Source: DASQYE01 sp035940775 (lineage in GTDB: Bacteria > Acidobacteriota > Blastocatellia > Pyrinomonadales > Pyrinomonadaceae). Taken from it: DNA of 64,000 nucleotides. Positions 61,552-64,000 of the stretch are shown here, piece by piece. The notes beneath the pieces are model-generated. The model made no database searches. It was given only the letters and a program-made list of their open reading frames with translations, and was not told where the DNA came from. Position numbers and translations under genes: made by a program. Numbering within the stretch: position 1 is the first letter of the stretch; every line of letters starts with the position of its first letter. The DNA is taken from the NCBI GenBank assembly GCA_035940775.1, contig DASZEN010000017.1, forward strand, positions 259,467-323,466, written 5' to 3'.

Positions 61552-61857
61552 CTAGATTGCTTCGCCGTAATCGAGCGGCTGCTCGCCCTGTTTCAACGTC
61601 ACATAGGCTTTCTTCCAGGATGGCTTGCGGCCCTCGAAGCGCCCGCGTCGCGCCATCTTGCCCATGTAGTTGATGGTACGCACCTGATCTACTTTGACCT
61701 GGAAGATGGTCTCGACCGCCGACTTGATCTCGGGCTTGGTCGCGCGACGGTCAACGCGGAAGGTCAACAACTGGCGACCGTCCTGCGACTCTTCCTTGGC
61801 GACCAGCGCCTTCTCCGTAATCACGGGCGACTTGATAATATCCCAAACGGTTCTCAT
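61552..61857 (-). CDS. rplW: Ribosomal protein uL23
   Basis: 101 residues: DIIKSPVITEKALVAKEE, then RRATKPEIKSAVETIFQVKVDQVRTINYMGK. It docks SRP and trigger factor at the tunnel exit. It starts 4 nt after rplD. The stop abuts a heptad arm. Confidence 0.98.
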   Translation of the reverse strand: MRTVWDIIKSPVITEKALVAKEESQDGRQLLTFRVDRRATKPEIKSAVETIFQVKVDQVRTINYMGKMARRGRFEGRKPSWKKAYVTLKQGEQPLDYGEAI

Positions 61858-61861
61858 CTTT

Positions 61862-62590
61862 TCAGGCCGCCTCCTCTTCGGTATCCGGCTGCTCGACTAC
61901 TGCGCCCTCGCGCTCTTCCGCTTCGTCTTCCGGCGCGGTGGCGGTATCCGCCCTCTTCGATTGCGTATCGAGAAGCTCGGACAGTTGTTGTGCGGCCGCG
62001 CGCGAGAGCACCAGCTTGTCGTGATAGAGCAGATCGTAGATGTTAAGCGCGTAGCTATTGACGACCTTGGCCCGTCGCACGTTGCGCGCCGAGAGCAACA
62101 GATTATCGTTCTCAAACGAATCGACGATCAGCGTCTTATTCTCGCCGAGCCCGAGCGCGTCTAGCGACTTGAGGAAATCTTTGGTCTTCGGTTGGTCGAG
62201 CACGAAATCCTCTATGACGATCACGTTGCCCTCGCGCACGCGCTCCGACAGGGCCGAGCGCAATGCGCCGCGCCGCATCTTCTTAGGCATGTTGTAAGAC
62301 CAGTCGCGCGCCTGCGGCCCGTGAACATTGCCGCCGCCCTTCCACAGCGGCGAGCGGATCGAAGCGATGCGCGCCCGTCCCGTCCCCTTCTGTTTCCAGA
62401 GCTTTCGGCCCGAGCCGGAAACGTCGCCGCGCGTCTTCGTCCCGACCGTGCCCGCACGACCGCTCGCCATGAAACTCCTGACGGCGGCGTGAATCAGGGA
62501 CTCGTTCAGCTCGGCGCCGAACACGGCGTCGGACAACTCCAGGTCTCCGACCTCTTCGTTCTTCAGATTGCGCACCTTAACGGTAGGCAT
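61862..62590 (-). CDS. rplD: Ribosomal protein uL4 with acidic tail
   Basis: 242 residues. The core includes GTKTRGDVSGSGRKLWKQKGTGRARIASIRSPLWKGGG (tunnel loop). The last 35 residues are acidic and Ala-rich (DTATAPEDEAEEREG), beyond usual L4 length. L4 may regulate this operon. Confidence 0.97.
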   Translation of the reverse strand: MPTVKVRNLKNEEVGDLELSDAVFGAELNESLIHAAVRSFMASGRAGTVGTKTRGDVSGSGRKLWKQKGTGRARIASIRSPLWKGGGNVHGPQARDWSYNMPKKMRRGALRSALSERVREGNVIVIEDFVLDQPKTKDFLKSLDALGLGENKTLIVDSFENDNLLLSARNVRRAKVVNSYALNIYDLLYHDKLVLSRAAAQQLSELLDTQSKRADTATAPEDEAEEREGAVVEQPDTEEEAA

Positions 62591-62606
62591 AACTTAACTC
62601 CATAAA

Positions 62607-62684
62607 GCAGGTGTCAGGAGTCGGGACTCAGAATGAAGAAGCGGCGACCGCTTTTATTCTGAATCCCGAGTTCTGAGTTCTGCG
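62607..62684. repeat. Heptad hairpin element (CAGGAGT type) between rplC and rplD
   Basis: Left CAGGTGT-CAGGAGT-CGGGACT-CAGAATG; right TCTGAAT-CCCGAGT-TCTGAGT-TCTGCGC. Closely similar in the centre to the rplU-rpmA element. Confidence 0.9.
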
Positions 62685-62688
62685 CTTT

Positions 62689-63336
62689 TCATCTCTTCGA
62701 CTTCTTAATAATGACTACGCTGCCGTTGGCGCCGGGCACTGCGCCGCGCACCATCAACAGATTATTCTCGACATCGACGCGCGCGACCGTCAGGCTCTTG
62801 ATCGTCACGCGCTCGTCGCCCATGTGGCCCGAAGAGCGCGTTCCCTTGATGACGCGCGAAGGGTAGGCCGACTGGCCTATCGAACCGGGCGCACGCACGT
62901 TCATAGAGCCATGAGATTCCGGCCCGCGATTGAAGTTATGGCGCTTGACCGTGCCCGCAAACCCGCGACCCTTCGAGCGCCCGATCACCTCTATCAGATC
63001 GCCGTCCGTGAACTGATCGACCAGAACCTTGTCGCCCACGCTGGTCGGGTCGGCCGCGTCTTCTAGGCGAAACTCCTTCAAGATGCGAGTCGGGGGCACG
63101 CCGCCGCCCGTCTTCTCAAAGTGGCCGCGCATCGGCTTGTTGACGTTCTTAAGCTTGACGGGGCGCTCTTCGACCAGTCCGAGTTGCACGGCGTTGTAGC
63201 CGTCGCGGCCCGCCGCAGATTTCTTCTGGACGACGACGCATGGCCCGGCCTTGATGACCGTCACGGGCGTCACCGTCCCGTCCGCCGCAAAAATCTGCGT
63301 CATGCCCACTTTCTTACCGATGATCCCATTAATCAT
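62689..63336 (-). CDS. rplC: Ribosomal protein uL3
   Basis: 215 residues from ATG at 63336 (MINGIIGKKVGMTQIFA); a GTG just upstream is also possible. The glutamine-methylation region appears as HNFNRGPESHGSMNVRAPGSIGQSAYPSRVIKGTRSSGHMG. 50S assembly protein. Confidence 0.98.
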   Translation of the reverse strand: MINGIIGKKVGMTQIFAADGTVTPVTVIKAGPCVVVQKKSAAGRDGYNAVQLGLVEERPVKLKNVNKPMRGHFEKTGGGVPPTRILKEFRLEDAADPTSVGDKVLVDQFTDGDLIEVIGRSKGRGFAGTVKRHNFNRGPESHGSMNVRAPGSIGQSAYPSRVIKGTRSSGHMGDERVTIKSLTVARVDVENNLLMVRGAVPGANGSVVIIKKSKR

Positions 63337-63346
63337 CACAACACCT

Positions 63347-63433
63347 CAGGTGCCAGGTGTCAGGGGCCGGGGGTTTCAGCTAAGGGCCTTTCTACTGCTG
63401 GCCCACTACCCCTCTGATCCCTGTCCCCTGTCT
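63347..63433. repeat. Heptad hairpin element (CAGGTGT type) between rpsJ and rplC
   Basis: Left CAGGTGC-CAGGTGT-CAGGGGC-CGGGGGT; right GGCCCAC-TACCCCT-CTGATCC-CTGTCCC-CTGTC. The right arm runs to the edge of the rpsJ stop. Confidence 0.88.
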
Positions 63434-63754
63434 TTACTGTCTGCCAAACGCTTTGATCTCGACATCGACGCCCGCCGGAAGATCCAGCTTCATCAGCGCA
63501 TCAACGGTTTGCGGCGTCGGGTCAAGGATGTCCATCAGTCGCTTATGCGTTCTGATCTCAAACTGCTCGCGCGACTTCTTATCGACGTGCGGCGAGCGCA
63601 GCACCGTCCACTTGTTCTTCAAAGTGGGAAGCGGTATGGGCCCGGCGACGCGCGCGCCTGTTCGTTTTGCCGTCTCGACGATCTCCGAGGTGGATTGATC
63701 CAGCACGCGATGATCGTAAGCCTTGAGCCTGATTCTGATTTTTTCGTTCAGCAT
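63434..63754 (-). CDS. rpsJ: Ribosomal protein uS10
   Basis: 106 residues: KIRIRLKAYDHRVLDQSTSEIVETAKRTGARVAGPIPLPT, normal length. It opens the S10 part of the cluster and also serves as NusE in antitermination. It starts 37 nt after the tuf stop. Confidence 0.98.
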   Translation of the reverse strand: MLNEKIRIRLKAYDHRVLDQSTSEIVETAKRTGARVAGPIPLPTLKNKWTVLRSPHVDKKSREQFEIRTHKRLMDILDPTPQTVDALMKLDLPAGVDVEIKAFGRQ

Positions 63755-63790
63755 AATTTCCTTAACTCAAAAATGATGCGGTCGCGAGGG

Positions 63791-64000
63791 CTACTCGATG
63801 ACTTCGGAGACGGTGCCCGCTCCAACTGTCCTCCCACCCTCTCGAATCGCAAACCGCAACCCCTTCTCCATCGCTATCGGCGCGATCAACTCGATCTCCA
63901 TCGCCACATTGTCTCCCGGCATCACCATCTCCACTCCCTCCGGTAAGTGCGCCACCCCTGTTACGTCCGTCGTCCGAAAGTAAAACTGTGGCCGGTAGCC
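63791..64000 (-). CDS. tuf: Elongation factor Tu, C-terminal 69 residues
   Basis: The frame is open to the window edge. GYRPQFYFRTTDVTG, MVMPGDNVAMEIELI and the end GRTVGAGTVSEVIE are diagnostic for domain 3 of EF-Tu. Upstream of rpsJ as in the str-S10 arrangement. Codons are unusual: GGG, GGA, CGG, AGG, TTG and TTA are frequent, unlike neighbouring ribosomal genes that favour GGC and CGC. The last eight codons return to the local style. Confidence 0.97.
   Translation of the reverse strand, partial: GYRPQFYFRTTDVTGVAHLPEGVEMVMPGDNVAMEIELIAPIAMEKGLRFAIREGGRTVGAGTVSEVIE

Overview
The window is GC-rich bacterial chromosome, closed on the right by the conserved ribosomal-protein super-operon (S10, spc and alpha parts in the usual order, all on the minus strand). 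The ribosomal cluster, the rarA, smc and tldD/tldE genes, the Calx-beta/DUF4214 surface proteins and the soluble zinc-finger anti-sigma partner suggest Acidobacteriota, perhaps Blastocatellia. This placement is inference; no rRNA is present to test it.

Layout. 1-1 kb: C-terminal part of a DUF21/CBS-pair membrane protein on the plus strand. 1-3 kb: a 56-residue membrane peptide, then a zinc-finger anti-sigma candidate behind an ECF-like sigma factor (minus strand). 3.4-8.1 kb: smc with a secreted protein gene overlapping its 3' end. 8.4-13 kb and 23.3-27 kb: two giant secreted multi-domain proteins that share Calx-beta repeats and a C-terminal DUF4214 module. 13.5-17.3 kb: two adjacent polytopic GT-C-like membrane proteins. 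17.4-20.2 kb: the TldE/TldD protease pair. 20.4-23.2 kb, plus strand: a membrane protein with a TPR-like tail, and ychF. 27.5-36.2 kb: DUF885 peptidase, a small membrane protein, rarA, a methyltransferase, tatA, an HNH protein, a TolB/TPR protein and proline iminopeptidase. 36.4-44.9 kb: comF, dksA/traR-like, rlmH, a receiver-less sigma-54 activator, rsfS, nadD, obg, rpmA, rplU, accC and accB. 45.1-64 kb: rplQ, rpoA, rpsD, rpsK, rpsM, rpmJ, infA, map, adk, secY, rplO, rpmD, rpsE, rplR, rplF, rpsH, rpsN, rplE, rplX, rplN, rpsQ, rpmC, rplP, rpsC, rplV, rpsS, rplB, rplW, rplD, rplC, rpsJ and the 3' end of tuf.

The most unusual content is between the genes. About nineteen spacers, most of them inside the ribosomal super-operon, carry 60-100 bp elements made of degenerate 7-nucleotide tandem units. 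The 5' arm is purine/G-rich on the plus strand and the 3' arm is its imperfect complement, so each element folds into a long hairpin. The heptad differs between elements (GGGGTCG, GGGATGA, GATTCCG, CAGGAGT and GTGACGA types). Some copies share an asymmetric core in opposite orientations, which suggests a dispersed, once-mobile repeat. Arms abut or contain stop codons, and one arm encodes the last 12 residues of the sigma-54 activator. Several G-rich arms also fit a G-quadruplex pattern.

A second theme is low-complexity extension of housekeeping proteins: a roughly 120-residue acidic insertion in the SMC head, tails on S3, L4, L17, L18 and L22, and N-terminal extensions on S17, L30, AccB and RsfS. 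Good sigma-70 promoters are visible upstream of smc, infA, rplU and the HNH gene. I found no tRNA, rRNA, CRISPR array or transposase.
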